This document shows positions 7,662 through 17,014 of a stretch of 64,000 bases of DNA, one piece after another. This DNA is from an uncultured Bacteroidales bacterium. Its GTDB lineage: Bacteria > Bacteroidota > Bacteroidia > Bacteroidales > Bacteroidaceae. The position numbers and the translations under genes are program-made. Each line of letters opens with the position of its first letter. Position 1 is the first letter of the stretch. The stretch lies in assembly GCA_902775375.1 (NCBI GenBank), contig CACYLU010000003.1, forward strand, positions 1-64,000, in the 5' to 3' direction. The notes under the pieces were generated by a model that worked only from the letters and a program-made list of their open reading frames with translations, made no database searches and was not told the origin of the DNA.

Positions 7662-10600
7662 ATGAACGATGCTCAAGAGCCAAAATTCAAATTAAAGAAG
7701 TACTTATTGTGGCTGCTGTTAGCTCCAATAGGGCTTTTCTTGACATTGGTGGTGCTACTTTATGTGCCCCCTGTGCAGAATTTTGTGTGTGGCAAAGCGA
7801 TGTCTGTAGTCTCTGAATCATTAGGAATGGACATCACCATTGGGCGTGTTGATCTACGATTCCCTCTTAATCTTTTGGCTCATGATGTTCAAGTTATTCA
7901 AGAGAAAGATACCCTCCTTGATATAGGCACACTGAATGTGCGAGTTAAGGCTTGGCCTTTATTTAGGGGGAAGATAGATGTGGGCAAGTTGGAACTCACA
8001 AATGCCCGCTTGAACTCTGCCCGTCTCATTGATGGTGTTTTAGTGAAAGCGCTAGTTGGTAAACTGTCGCTTAATAGTAATGATGTTGATTTAAATGTCT
8101 TGGAGGCCTATATCAATGACGTGTCTTTATCTAATGCCCAGGTCTTTGTGGCTTATGCTGACACGTTGCCTGTTGATGACCAGTCGGAACCCCTGAATTG
8201 GAAGATCCATGTAGATGATATTATTTTTTCTGAGGTAGGGGTTGATTTCGAGATGCCACTAGACACCTTCTCACTAAGTACCTTCATAGATGAGGCCAAA
8301 CTGCAAAACGGATTTGTAGATTTAGGTTTTCAGCTCTATGAGGTAGGTAATTTTACGCTTAACGGCAGGAAGTTCAGTTTAGATTTGGGCGATGATCATA
8401 GTCCCGACATGTTTGATGGGCTAAACCCTTCACACCTGGCATTATATAACATCCGTTTATCGTCCGACTCGCTGCTTTATCATGGTAATGACATGAAGGC
8501 AGTGATTCAAGAATTGAGCATGTTTGAGCGCAGTGGTTTCGAGATTTCCTCCTTGACAGGCCGTTTCATGGCTGATAGCCTCGGAATGTATGTAGATGAT
8601 TTGCGGCTCTTGACTCCTAATAGTGAAGCCTCAGTTATTGCAAAATTGCCAATGGTTAATAGTCAATGGTCAAAAACTGGTGAGCTAACTGCTCGTATCG
8701 TTGCTCGTATAGGAAAGGAAGATCTGCTCATGCTAGCGGGCAAAGATTTGCTCGACGATAATTTCCGTAAGCAATACCCCATTCATCCACTTGTGTTGCG
8801 CGCAACAGTCGATGGAAACCTCCAGCGTTTAAAGATTGATCAGCTTAGCGCCAACTTGCCAGGTGCCCTTATGTTCAATAGCAGCGGACAAGTATATCAG
8901 ATTACCGATTCCTTGGCACGTAACGGACATCTGTTGCTTAATGCACAGACAGGCGACGTTAAATTCTTTTTAGGATTGGCAGGAATTCAACAGAATGACC
9001 TTTCCGTCACCATTCCTGACAGCATCCAACTGTCTGGTGACTTGTTCCTAGATGGATCGAAACTGACTTCCCAACTTTATTTTGCTGAAAGAAAGGGCAG
9101 AGCTTCCATCTCCGGGTTTTACAATCTTCTTAGTGAAGATTACCAGGCTGATGTACAGATTGACTCTTTACGAATAGACCATTTCTTGCCCCATGATTCT
9201 ATTTACCTTTTTTCTGGTCATGTATTGGCCAAGGGGCGAGGAGCGGATTTCACATCCTCCAAATCTATAGGGGAATTTGAAGCCGTTGTTGATCAGATAC
9301 AATACAAGGGGATGGATATCCGTAACATTTCTGCAGATGGTTCTTTACAGAATAGTAGATTATCCATGAACTTGCAAGCTGACAACGATCTGTTCCGCCT
9401 TTACGGTAATGGGAAAATGCGTATGGATGTGCCTCATTTCAATGGTAATGTTGATTTGCAGATTGACGATGTAAACCTGTATAAGTTAGGTCTGTCCTCA
9501 AAACCTTTAGATAAACCGCTTGCCATGCATATTACAGGAGTGGCTCGTCGTGACTCTGCCCAGTTCGACATAATTGGTGGTGACCTTGACCTGCGCTTGA
9601 AATCTCTTACAACTATTGACAAGTTATTGTCAGACGGGCAACATTTTGATGAAATTTTGCGTAAACAAATAGAATCTCGCAAACTGGATCACGCTGAACT
9701 GCGTGCTGCTTTGCCATCAGGAGGCTTACGTATTCGGGCTGGGAATGATAATCCGCTTTCAGATTATTTGAAGACGGAAGGTATCACTTTCGATAATATA
9801 TTGTTAAACTATGGTTTTACTCCAGAAATAGGTATCAATGGTAGGGCTTCGCTACATGGGCTGAGAGTTGATTCACTGCAGTTGGATACCATTTATCTTA
9901 CGCTTCGTCAGGACACTTCTCATCTGGCCATACATGGTGGCGTTATCAATGGTCCTCGTAATCCTCAATATGTCTTCCATGCTTATCTGGATGGTGATAT
10001 TCGCAGTAAGGATGTGGATATGAATATTAACTATATAGACGGAAAAGGAAAGACGGGATTACAGTTGGGCATCAATGCTCAACCAGTGGTGAATGGCGGA
10101 AGAAATGGGGGTGCAAACGGTTTATTGGTTTATCTCACACCAGAGGAACCTATTGTTGCTTACCGTAAGTTCCTATTCAACGAAAACAATAATTGGCTTT
10201 ACTTGCACCAAGACAAGCGCTTGTATGCAAATATAGATATGAAAAGCGACGAAGGTTTGCGTTTCCGAATGCGTAGTGACCGTAGTGATACGATTTCTTT
10301 GCAGAATATGACAGTAGAACTCTCTCGGCTTAAGTTGCAAGAACTTTCTTCAATTTTACCTTATATGCCTGAGTTGGGAGGTTTAATTACTGTTGATGCC
10401 ACCTATAAGCAATCGGCTACTACTATGCAGGTCAGTGCTGAATCTATGATTGATTCTTTGACATATGAACACAAGCCTATAGGTGATGTGAATGTCGGTC
10501 TTACTTGGTTGCCAGAAGGGACAAACAAGCATTATCTTGACTCTTATCTGATGCTTGATAACGAACAGGTGGTCATGGCAAATGGTACGTTAAAGGGAGA

Positions 10601-12170
10601 CTCTTTGAATATTGATGCTGATGTAGAAGAATTCCCGCTTCGCGTTGCTGACGTCTTTATCCCTGACGGCTTGGTTAATTTTTTAGGCAAGTTGCAGGGC
10701 AACTTACAGTTGAGGGGGGTGACTGATAAACCAAGAGTCAATGGCGAAGTTACAATGGATAATGTGGAAATTGTTTCTAGGCAGGCTGGCGCACGATATA
10801 GATTGGATAATCGCCCCATTATAATCACGGCAAACCAGATGGTGTTAAATGATTTTTCAATCTATACCACAAGCGATAACCCTTTTGTTGTAAAGGGTGT
10901 GGTTGATTTTAGAGATATATCTAATCCATCAGCAGTATTGTCTCTTCGTGCAAACAATTACACTTTACTTGATGCGCCGAAAACCCGTGAGAGCTTGCTG
11001 TTTGGCAAGATATTTGTCGATATGAATGCTACGATACGTGGGCCACTTTCTGGCTTGGTAATGCGTGGGCAGATGAATGTGTTGGGCGATACTAACGCTA
11101 CTTATGTAATGGCAAATTCACCACTTACGGTGGAAGATCGACTGGATGGTTTGGTTACTTTCATGTCCTTCAATGATACATTAAATTTGGCAAATACTGA
11201 GCAAAATGCCATGTCTTTGGGTGGATTGGACATGAATATGACGGTACACATTGATGATGCCGTTCGCCTACGAGCAAATCTTACGACAGACGGCAGCAAG
11301 TATGTCGAGCTTCAAGGTGGAGGTGACCTCAATATGCTTTATACGCCTCAAGGTGACATGAACCTCACTGGGAGGTATACTCTTTCTGGCGGCACAATGA
11401 AATACTCATTGCCAGTTATTCCGTTGAAGGAATTTACGTTTACCCAAGGCAGTTATGTGGATTGGCGTGGTGACATTATGAATCCACGACTGAATCTCAC
11501 AGCTTCTGAACGCGTACGTGCTTCTGTCAGTGATGGTGATAATAGTAGCCGACACACAGACTTTGATGTCTCAGTCTCCATAAAGAATACATTGGAAGCT
11601 CCTGATCTGAGTTTTGACCTATCAGCTCCAAATGATGGCAATATCCAAAATGAACTGCAATCCATGAGTACAGATGAACGCAGTAAGGCTGCCATTACCA
11701 TGTTGGCTACGGGTATGTATATGGGCAATAGTGGGGCTGCCAATGGTCTGTCGATGGGCGCAGCTCTAAACAGTGTGTTGCAAAGCCAAATCAACTCGTT
11801 GGCTGGCTCTGTATCAAATGCATCGTTCAGCGTTGGTATAGAAGATCGAGAACTGAATACGGGGGCAACCCAAACTGATTATACATTCCGCTATTCACAA
11901 CGTTTCTTCAATGACAGGGTACAAATCATTATCGGTGGCAAAATATCTACGGGGAATAATGCTACCAATGATATGGATTCATTCATTGACAATGTTTCGT
12001 TGGAATATCGTCTTGACAGCGGAGGTACTCGTTATATACGTGCGTTCCATAATAAGAACTATGAAAACTTGCTGGAAGGTGAGATTACGGAAACTGGTGT
12101 AGGTTTCTTATATAGGAAAAAGTTAGACCGTTTGAGTGATTTGTGGATGTGGGCGCGAAAAAAGAAATAA
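7662..12170 (+). CDS. tamB: TamB-type translocation and assembly module protein
   Basis: 1502 aa. One N-terminal membrane anchor (residues about 13-35: YLLWLLLAPIGLFLTLVVLLY) is followed by a very long repetitive beta-rich region (AsmA/TamB-like beta-taco) and a C-terminal DUF490/TamB domain (about 1120-1490; YTLSGGTMKYSLPVIPLKEFTF). It spans the periplasm from the inner membrane and works with an Omp85 partner in outer-membrane protein assembly and probably phospholipid transport. The next gene, two bases downstream, encodes that partner. Confidence 0.9.
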   Translation: MNDAQEPKFKLKKYLLWLLLAPIGLFLTLVVLLYVPPVQNFVCGKAMSVVSESLGMDITIGRVDLRFPLNLLAHDVQVIQEKDTLLDIGTLNVRVKAWPLFRGKIDVGKLELTNARLNSARLIDGVLVKALVGKLSLNSNDVDLNVLEAYINDVSLSNAQVFVAYADTLPVDDQSEPLNWKIHVDDIIFSEVGVDFEMPLDTFSLSTFIDEAKLQNGFVDLGFQLYEVGNFTLNGRKFSLDLGDDHSPDMFDGLNPSHLALYNIRLSSDSLLYHGNDMKAVIQELSMFERSGFEISSLTGRFMADSLGMYVDDLRLLTPNSEASVIAKLPMVNSQWSKTGELTARIVARIGKEDLLMLAGKDLLDDNFRKQYPIHPLVLRATVDGNLQRLKIDQLSANLPGALMFNSSGQVYQITDSLARNGHLLLNAQTGDVKFFLGLAGIQQNDLSVTIPDSIQLSGDLFLDGSKLTSQLYFAERKGRASISGFYNLLSEDYQADVQIDSLRIDHFLPHDSIYLFSGHVLAKGRGADFTSSKSIGEFEAVVDQIQYKGMDIRNISADGSLQNSRLSMNLQADNDLFRLYGNGKMRMDVPHFNGNVDLQIDDVNLYKLGLSSKPLDKPLAMHITGVARRDSAQFDIIGGDLDLRLKSLTTIDKLLSDGQHFDEILRKQIESRKLDHAELRAALPSGGLRIRAGNDNPLSDYLKTEGITFDNILLNYGFTPEIGINGRASLHGLRVDSLQLDTIYLTLRQDTSHLAIHGGVINGPRNPQYVFHAYLDGDIRSKDVDMNINYIDGKGKTGLQLGINAQPVVNGGRNGGANGLLVYLTPEEPIVAYRKFLFNENNNWLYLHQDKRLYANIDMKSDEGLRFRMRSDRSDTISLQNMTVELSRLKLQELSSILPYMPELGGLITVDATYKQSATTMQVSAESMIDSLTYEHKPIGDVNVGLTWLPEGTNKHYLDSYLMLDNEQVVMANGTLKGDSLNIDADVEEFPLRVADVFIPDGLVNFLGKLQGNLQLRGVTDKPRVNGEVTMDNVEIVSRQAGARYRLDNRPIIITANQMVLNDFSIYTTSDNPFVVKGVVDFRDISNPSAVLSLRANNYTLLDAPKTRESLLFGKIFVDMNATIRGPLSGLVMRGQMNVLGDTNATYVMANSPLTVEDRLDGLVTFMSFNDTLNLANTEQNAMSLGGLDMNMTVHIDDAVRLRANLTTDGSKYVELQGGGDLNMLYTPQGDMNLTGRYTLSGGTMKYSLPVIPLKEFTFTQGSYVDWRGDIMNPRLNLTASERVRASVSDGDNSSRHTDFDVSVSIKNTLEAPDLSFDLSAPNDGNIQNELQSMSTDERSKAAITMLATGMYMGNSGAANGLSMGAALNSVLQSQINSLAGSVSNASFSVGIEDRELNTGATQTDYTFRYSQRFFNDRVQIIIGGKISTGNNATNDMDSFIDNVSLEYRLDSGGTRYIRAFHNKNYENLLEGEITETGVGFLYRKKLDRLSDLWMWARKKK

Positions 12171-12172
12171 CG

Positions 12173-14533
12173 ATGGATAGAATTAAGTTCATAATACTGC
12201 TATTTGTGGCATGGCTGGTATGCGCATGTTCTGTCACTAAAAACTTGCCTGAAGGCGAGGTCCTGTATATTGGTCAGAAACCCTTGCAGATTCAAGGCGA
12301 TGATAGCTTGAACGTTGTAGGGACAGTCGCTTTAGAAGAGGTAAGATCTGCACTCGCAACTGCTCCAAATAATGCTTTTTTGGGAAGTTCTTCTGTTCGT
12401 ACCCCTTTCCCTATAGGCCTATGGATATACAATGCCTTTGCCAAGAGTGAGAGTGGTTTGGGCAAATGGCTATTTAACCATTTTGCTGCTGATCCTGTTC
12501 TCATTTCTGGGGTTAATCCAGGCATCCGTTCGCAGGCAGCTAAAAATATATTACGTGATTATGGCTATTTCCGTGGCAATGTCACTTATGAAGTGATACC
12601 TCAGAAGGATGACTCTCTTCAGGCAAAGGTTCAGTATAAAGTAAGTATGAACCAGCCCTATTATATTGACACGGTTTATTATAAAGGATTCTCAGCACGC
12701 ACAATGAGTATTTTCGAACGAGCTCGTAGGCGTTCTTCTATTATTCCTGGCACTCAGTTCAATATTACAGATCTAAATGCCGAACGTACTCGTTTGAGTA
12801 ATTTGTTGCGAAATGTAGGTGATTATTATTTTCGCCCTGATTATATTACCTATCAGGCAGATACTACATTGGTGCCCGGAGGAGGCCATGTAAGTCTGCG
12901 CATGGTGCCAATTGACGGAATCCCGACTGCTGCGCAAAAGCCCTTTGTTGTCGCTTCAACAACAGTAAATTTCTTTGGTGCAAAAGGTGAGGCACCAAAT
13001 GATTCTACTTCATACAATGGAGTGAAGATAAACTACCACAACAAAGTCCCTGTACGACCTAAAATGCTATATAGATGGCTTGATTATAACAACTATCGTA
13101 TGAAGAGGAGAATGGAAGATTCTACGGGTGTAAGTCGTTCGGCTCCTCGCAACCGTTATAGTTTGCAACGTCAGACTCGCATACAAGAACGTCTTGCTAA
13201 TTTGGGTATTTTCCGCTATCAGGAAATGCAATATATACCTCGTGATAGCACTCTGGTGGGAGATACATTGGATGTGGTGATGAATATGATGATGGACAAG
13301 CCGTATAGTGTTACTGCTGATTTCAATATGAAGATGAAAAGCAACAACCAGATGGGCCCAGGTGCTTCATTGGGTATTACGCGTAATAATGTATTTGGAG
13401 CAGGCGAGAGTTTGAGTGTTATGCTCACTGGAGCCTATGAATGGCAGACAGGCAAGAATAGTTCATCGGACATGAATAGTTATGAATATGGTATAACTGC
13501 AAATCTCATGTTCCCTCGTGTTGTGTTTCCTCGTATTGGAAAGCGTGAATACGATTTCCCTGCGACTACGACTTTCTCATTATATGCTAACCAACTGGTA
13601 CATCCCAAGTATTATCACATGAGGGCTTTTGGAGCTAGTGCTACTTACGAGTTCCAACCTACAAGTAAATACAAACATTCCCTAACGCCCCTCAAACTTA
13701 CTTATAACACCACAACTCATCAAACAGATGATTTTTGGGAACTCTTTAACCAGAATCCAGGATTATACGCTAGTTTGAGCGATCAGTACATTCCCCAGAT
13801 GGAATATTCATTGACATTTGACGATTCAAAGGTTCGTGGAGTCAAGAATGTTAAGTGGTGGCAAGTTACATTTGCTTCAGCTGGTAATGTTACTGCTGCT
13901 ATCTATAAGTTAGCAGGTAGAGATTGGAAAGAACGTGAAAAGAAATTCTTGGGATCCCCTTTTGCGCAATTTCTGAAATTGAATACAGAGTTTAGATACC
14001 ACTATGTTTTGAACGACGATATGGTGCTTGCCATGCGAGCAGCTGGCGGTGCTATATGGGCATATGGCAATTCCCTTTACGCACCGTTTACTGAATTGTT
14101 CTACATAGGAGGTGCAAATAGTGTTAGGGCGTGGCCTGCTCGTCGTATTGGACCTGGAGCTAATACTCCAGACAAAGACAACCGTTTCTTTTTTATGCAT
14201 GTGGGTGATATGCGCTTAGAGGCGAACTTGGAATTCCGTTTCCGCCTGTTTGGCGATTTGCATGGAGCCTTGTTCCTTGACGCTGGTAATGTGTGGAATT
14301 TGCGTAACCACGAGAATGAAGAGGCTGAGCAATTTAGATTCAAGAATTTGTTTGACCAATTGGCATTGGGAACAGGTTTAGGCTTGCGCTATGACCTTGA
14401 CTTTTTGGTGTTCCGCCTAGATTGGGGGTTAGGTCTACATGCTCCCTATGATACTGGCAAAAAAAGTTATTTCAATATGCCAAAGTGGAACGATGCTATG
14501 GCACTCCATTTCGCTATTGGCTATCCTTTCTAG
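12173..14533 (+). CDS. tamL: TamL, Omp85-family outer-membrane lipoprotein
   Basis: 786 aa from MDRIKF. The signal peptide ends in a lipobox (WLVCAC), which separates Bacteroidetes TamL from TamA. POTRA-like segments follow (about 30-270), then an Omp85 barrel ending in hydrophobic beta strands (LHFAIGYPF). In-frame residues upstream of 12173 overlap tamB, but the signal peptide fits only the later ATG. Partner of TamB in outer-membrane biogenesis. Confidence 0.9.
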   Translation: MDRIKFIILLFVAWLVCACSVTKNLPEGEVLYIGQKPLQIQGDDSLNVVGTVALEEVRSALATAPNNAFLGSSSVRTPFPIGLWIYNAFAKSESGLGKWLFNHFAADPVLISGVNPGIRSQAAKNILRDYGYFRGNVTYEVIPQKDDSLQAKVQYKVSMNQPYYIDTVYYKGFSARTMSIFERARRRSSIIPGTQFNITDLNAERTRLSNLLRNVGDYYFRPDYITYQADTTLVPGGGHVSLRMVPIDGIPTAAQKPFVVASTTVNFFGAKGEAPNDSTSYNGVKINYHNKVPVRPKMLYRWLDYNNYRMKRRMEDSTGVSRSAPRNRYSLQRQTRIQERLANLGIFRYQEMQYIPRDSTLVGDTLDVVMNMMMDKPYSVTADFNMKMKSNNQMGPGASLGITRNNVFGAGESLSVMLTGAYEWQTGKNSSSDMNSYEYGITANLMFPRVVFPRIGKREYDFPATTTFSLYANQLVHPKYYHMRAFGASATYEFQPTSKYKHSLTPLKLTYNTTTHQTDDFWELFNQNPGLYASLSDQYIPQMEYSLTFDDSKVRGVKNVKWWQVTFASAGNVTAAIYKLAGRDWKEREKKFLGSPFAQFLKLNTEFRYHYVLNDDMVLAMRAAGGAIWAYGNSLYAPFTELFYIGGANSVRAWPARRIGPGANTPDKDNRFFFMHVGDMRLEANLEFRFRLFGDLHGALFLDAGNVWNLRNHENEEAEQFRFKNLFDQLALGTGLGLRYDLDFLVFRLDWGLGLHAPYDTGKKSYFNMPKWNDAMALHFAIGYPF

Positions 14534-14567
14534 AAGTAAACTAAAAACTTAAAAACATAAAGCTAAT

Positions 14568-15479
14568 ATGAAACCTACTTTATTTCTACTTGCTGCTGGT
14601 ATGGGAAGCCGCTATGGCGGTTTGAAGCAGCTTGATGGTCTAGGCCCCAATGGAGAGACCATTATGGATTATTCGATTTATGACGCCATTCACGCTGGTT
14701 TTGGCAAATTGGTGTTTGTCATTCGTAAGGATTTTGAGTCTGACTTTCGTAAGAAGATAATCTCTAAGTACGAAGGCCATATCCCTTGTGAACTAGTTTT
14801 TCAAAGCATCAATGATTTGCCTGAGGGTTTCACTTGTCCTGAAGGCCGCCAAAAACCTTGGGGAACCAATCATGCAGTTATGATGGGTGCACCAGTAATC
14901 AATGAACCTTTTGCTGTTATAAACTGCGATGATTTCTATGGCCGTGACAGTTTTGAAGTAATGGGTAAGTGGCTGTCGGCTCTGCCTGAGGGCTCAAAGA
15001 ATGTGTATTCAATGGTTGGATTCCGTGTAGGCAATACCTTGAGCGAAAGTGGTACAGTGAGCCGCGGTATTTGTGAAACTAACGAAAATCGTTTATTGAC
15101 TTCCGTGGTAGAGCGTACTAAAATCATGCGTCGAGAGGGTGAGGTACAATATCTTGATGATGATGAAAAATGGGTGAGCACTCCTGAAACTACCCCTGTA
15201 AGCATGAACTTCTGGGGCTTTACTCCTGATTACTTCCAGTATAGTGAGGACTATTTCAAATTTTTCTTGAGTAATGAGAAAAACATTACTAATCTCAAAA
15301 GTGAGTTCTTTATCCCTTTGATGGTGGATAAACTTATTAATGATGGTACTGCTACTTGCGAGGTACTTGACACTACTAGCAAATGGTTTGGTGTAACATA
15401 TCCGGAAGACCGTCAGAGTGTGGTGGATAAGATCAAGACGCTGGTGGATTCCGGTGTGTATCCAAACAAGTTGTTTTAG
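14568..15479 (+). CDS. Sugar-phosphate nucleotidyltransferase family protein
   Basis: 303 aa. The N-terminal LLAAGMGSRYGGLKQLDGLGPNGETI is the nucleotide-binding signature of the NTP_transferase family, with a magnesium-binding-type INCDDFYG near residue 120. Such enzymes couple an NTP to a sugar phosphate. Bacteroidales relatives often sit next to a sugar kinase or phosphotransferase, which is absent here, so the sugar is unknown. It ends at a strong terminator. Confidence 0.85.
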   Translation: MKPTLFLLAAGMGSRYGGLKQLDGLGPNGETIMDYSIYDAIHAGFGKLVFVIRKDFESDFRKKIISKYEGHIPCELVFQSINDLPEGFTCPEGRQKPWGTNHAVMMGAPVINEPFAVINCDDFYGRDSFEVMGKWLSALPEGSKNVYSMVGFRVGNTLSESGTVSRGICETNENRLLTSVVERTKIMRREGEVQYLDDDEKWVSTPETTPVSMNFWGFTPDYFQYSEDYFKFFLSNEKNITNLKSEFFIPLMVDKLINDGTATCEVLDTTSKWFGVTYPEDRQSVVDKIKTLVDSGVYPNKLF

Positions 15480-15506
15480 GGGATAAAATATTTTTACAAG
15501 CTCTCT

Positions 15507-15537
15507 TTTGTGTTGTAAAATATTTACAATATATTTG
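15507..15537 (+). promoter_or_regulatory. Orphan consensus promoter
   Basis: TTTG (15507-15510), 19 nt, TATATTTG (15530-15537): exact consensus. No plus-strand gene follows for about 1.5 kb. The -7 box touches the 5' arm of the terminator at 15537, so a transcript starting near 15544 would miss most of that arm and escape it. It would run antisense to the broken recombinase. Either a relic, an antisense promoter or chance. Confidence 0.45.
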
Positions 15538-15567
15538 CAGTGATGGGAATCCATCACTGCTTTTTAT
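15537..15567 (+). terminator. Terminator after the nucleotidyltransferase gene
   Basis: A perfect 10-bp stem (15537-15546 with 15551-15560), GAAT loop and a T-rich tail. Confidence 0.85.
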
Positions 15568-15617
15568 TTTTTTAACCTTAAACCTGCTGATTATCAAGAC
15601 TATGAAGTTTCGAAAAA

Positions 15618-15644
15618 GTTCCTTTACTTCGCAGTAAAAGGAAC
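15618..15644 (-). terminator. Terminator / left inverted-repeat hairpin of the recombinase remnant
   Basis: Hairpin with arms at 15618-15628 and 15633-15644 (one bulged A). On the minus strand it is followed by TTTTT, so it can end the recombinase transcript. Its 23-nt core (15620-15642) recurs in inverted orientation at 16702-16724. Confidence 0.7.
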
Positions 15645-15647
15645 ATA

Positions 15648-16580
15648 TTATTTCATTACGTATTTCAATACAGCCTTATTAGCTTCGTTGATAATGTTTT
15701 GTTGGAAAGGTTTCAGATAGGTCTCGGTGACCTTAATGGACGAATGTCCCATTGATTGTGAGATAATGGCGGGATTTATGTTGCAGATAAAAGCCATTGT
15801 TGCCCATGTGTGTCGAGCAGTATATGAAGAGAGTTTCTGATTGATTTTTAAATATTTCCCTATGGCTACAAGATGTTTGTTAAGTGTCTTGAGCGCAGCC
15901 TGGTATTCTTTATATGCTTCCAAAGAACCGTCAGGATGATGGATAATGGGGAAAAGGTATGGTGATGACAGATCCTTATTCATGAGGGACTTTATCAGTA
16001 CTTGCGCAGTCTTGTCGAGTTGTACTACTAAATATCGACCAGTCTTTTTGCGTCTATAAGCTATAATGTTTCCTTTATACTCACTTTTTTCATAAAAGAC
16101 AAGTCAACGAAAGGTAATCCCCTGAGCATAAACATCAACACAAAATACTGCAAACTTAATTGCAAAGATGGCCTTAATAAGGCTCGTCTATTCAAAGCTA
16201 TCTGGATTAATCGCTTCATAACATTAGCCTCCAATGCATTCTCACGATTAGCCTCCACACCCGTATACACCTTATTAAATATATAGGGCTTATAGGTGGC
16301 AACTTCTTCCATAACCGCTTCGTTGTAAACTGCACGTAGCACTCGCATATAGGTAGATATAGTATTCCATGAAAGCCCTTTTGCTCTCAAATATCCTTCA
16401 AAACGACTTTAGCCAACTTGAGGTTATAATTTCAAAGTTAGCATCATCAGATTGGCAATAATCGTGTATGGTATTATAGACAGAGTGGTACAGGGCAGAA
16501 GTTCCCCATTTCTCATTCTGCTCATGTCTGAGGCACAATATTTGCACCATCTCTTTAATTGTTCTTTGATTTAATCCCAT
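15648..16580 (-). pseudogene. Tyrosine recombinase/integrase, broken by two frameshifts
   Basis: Three consecutive minus-strand pieces (16580-16398, 16390-16061, 15983-15648) join into one tyrosine recombinase of about 310 aa. Piece 1 and 2 carry the SAM-like N-terminal domain (SFEGYLRAKGLSWNTISTYM across the first break). Piece 2 has the first catalytic Arg (MLRGLPFVDLSF); piece 3 has TARHTWAT, GHSSIKVTETYL with Arg, His and the Tyr nucleophile. The first break fits one extra T in a T4 run near 16405; the second fits one A lost from a run of six near 16088. All catalytic motifs survive, so decay is recent or the indels are sequencing errors. Family members in Bacteroidales mediate integration and DNA inversion. 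Confidence 0.85.
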
Positions 16581-16701
16581 TTTTGACTTCTATTGCTTTT
16601 TGGTGATCTCTCACAAGCAAAAAACAGTGTGGAATGAAAAAAAAACTAAAATAATTTGTTAGTTTGTTTAAAAACCTTTAAGTTTGTAAGGTCATATTCA
16701 C

Positions 16702-16724
16702 TCCTTTTACTGCGAAGTAAAGGA
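16702..16724. repeat. Right copy of the 23-nt hairpin repeat
   Basis: A near-palindrome (TCCTTTTACT, GCGA, AGTAAAGGA) identical, in inverted orientation, to 15620-15642. The two copies bracket the broken recombinase, 1.06 kb apart. Confidence 0.75.
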
Positions 16725-16854
16725 TTATTATGGTATAATGTATTGAATGCTAATGGTATTTAGTAATAAATAATACTTTTTTACTTCTGTTTAGGCAGGA
16801 GCAAATAGGTATGTAAAGAGGTGTGATAGAACAATTATTTACAATAATAGAGGA

Positions 16855-16887
16855 GGGTATTTGCCACATGTGAATGCAGCTTTACCC
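16855..16887 (+). promoter_or_regulatory. Leader hairpin 1 upstream of susC
   Basis: GGGTA (16855-16859) can pair with TACCC (16883-16887), with TGC/GCA inside. The loop holds CCACATGTGAATGCAG (16864-16879), exactly repeated in hairpin 2. I found no convincing consensus promoter between 16725 and 16930, so whether this is in the susC transcript is unproven. Confidence 0.5.
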
Positions 16888-16932
16888 GATGATTACTTTA
16901 AAAAAACGAAAAAATTTAAGTTAATGTTTTGT

Positions 16933-16965
16933 GGGCAACCACATGTGAATGCAGTTGCCCTTTTT
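16933..16965 (+). terminator. Leader hairpin 2: terminator or attenuator before susC
   Basis: A 7-bp stem GGGCAAC/GTTGCCC (16933-16939 with 16954-16960) is followed by TTTTT. The loop repeats the 16-nt sequence of hairpin 1 and contains the self-complementary CACATGTG. With no plus-strand gene upstream to terminate, an attenuator in the susC leader is the likelier role. Confidence 0.6.
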
Positions 16966-17014
16966 GATGAAATTGAAGAGTTTTTTTAAATATTAACCTT
17001 TAAAAGTTTTTATT

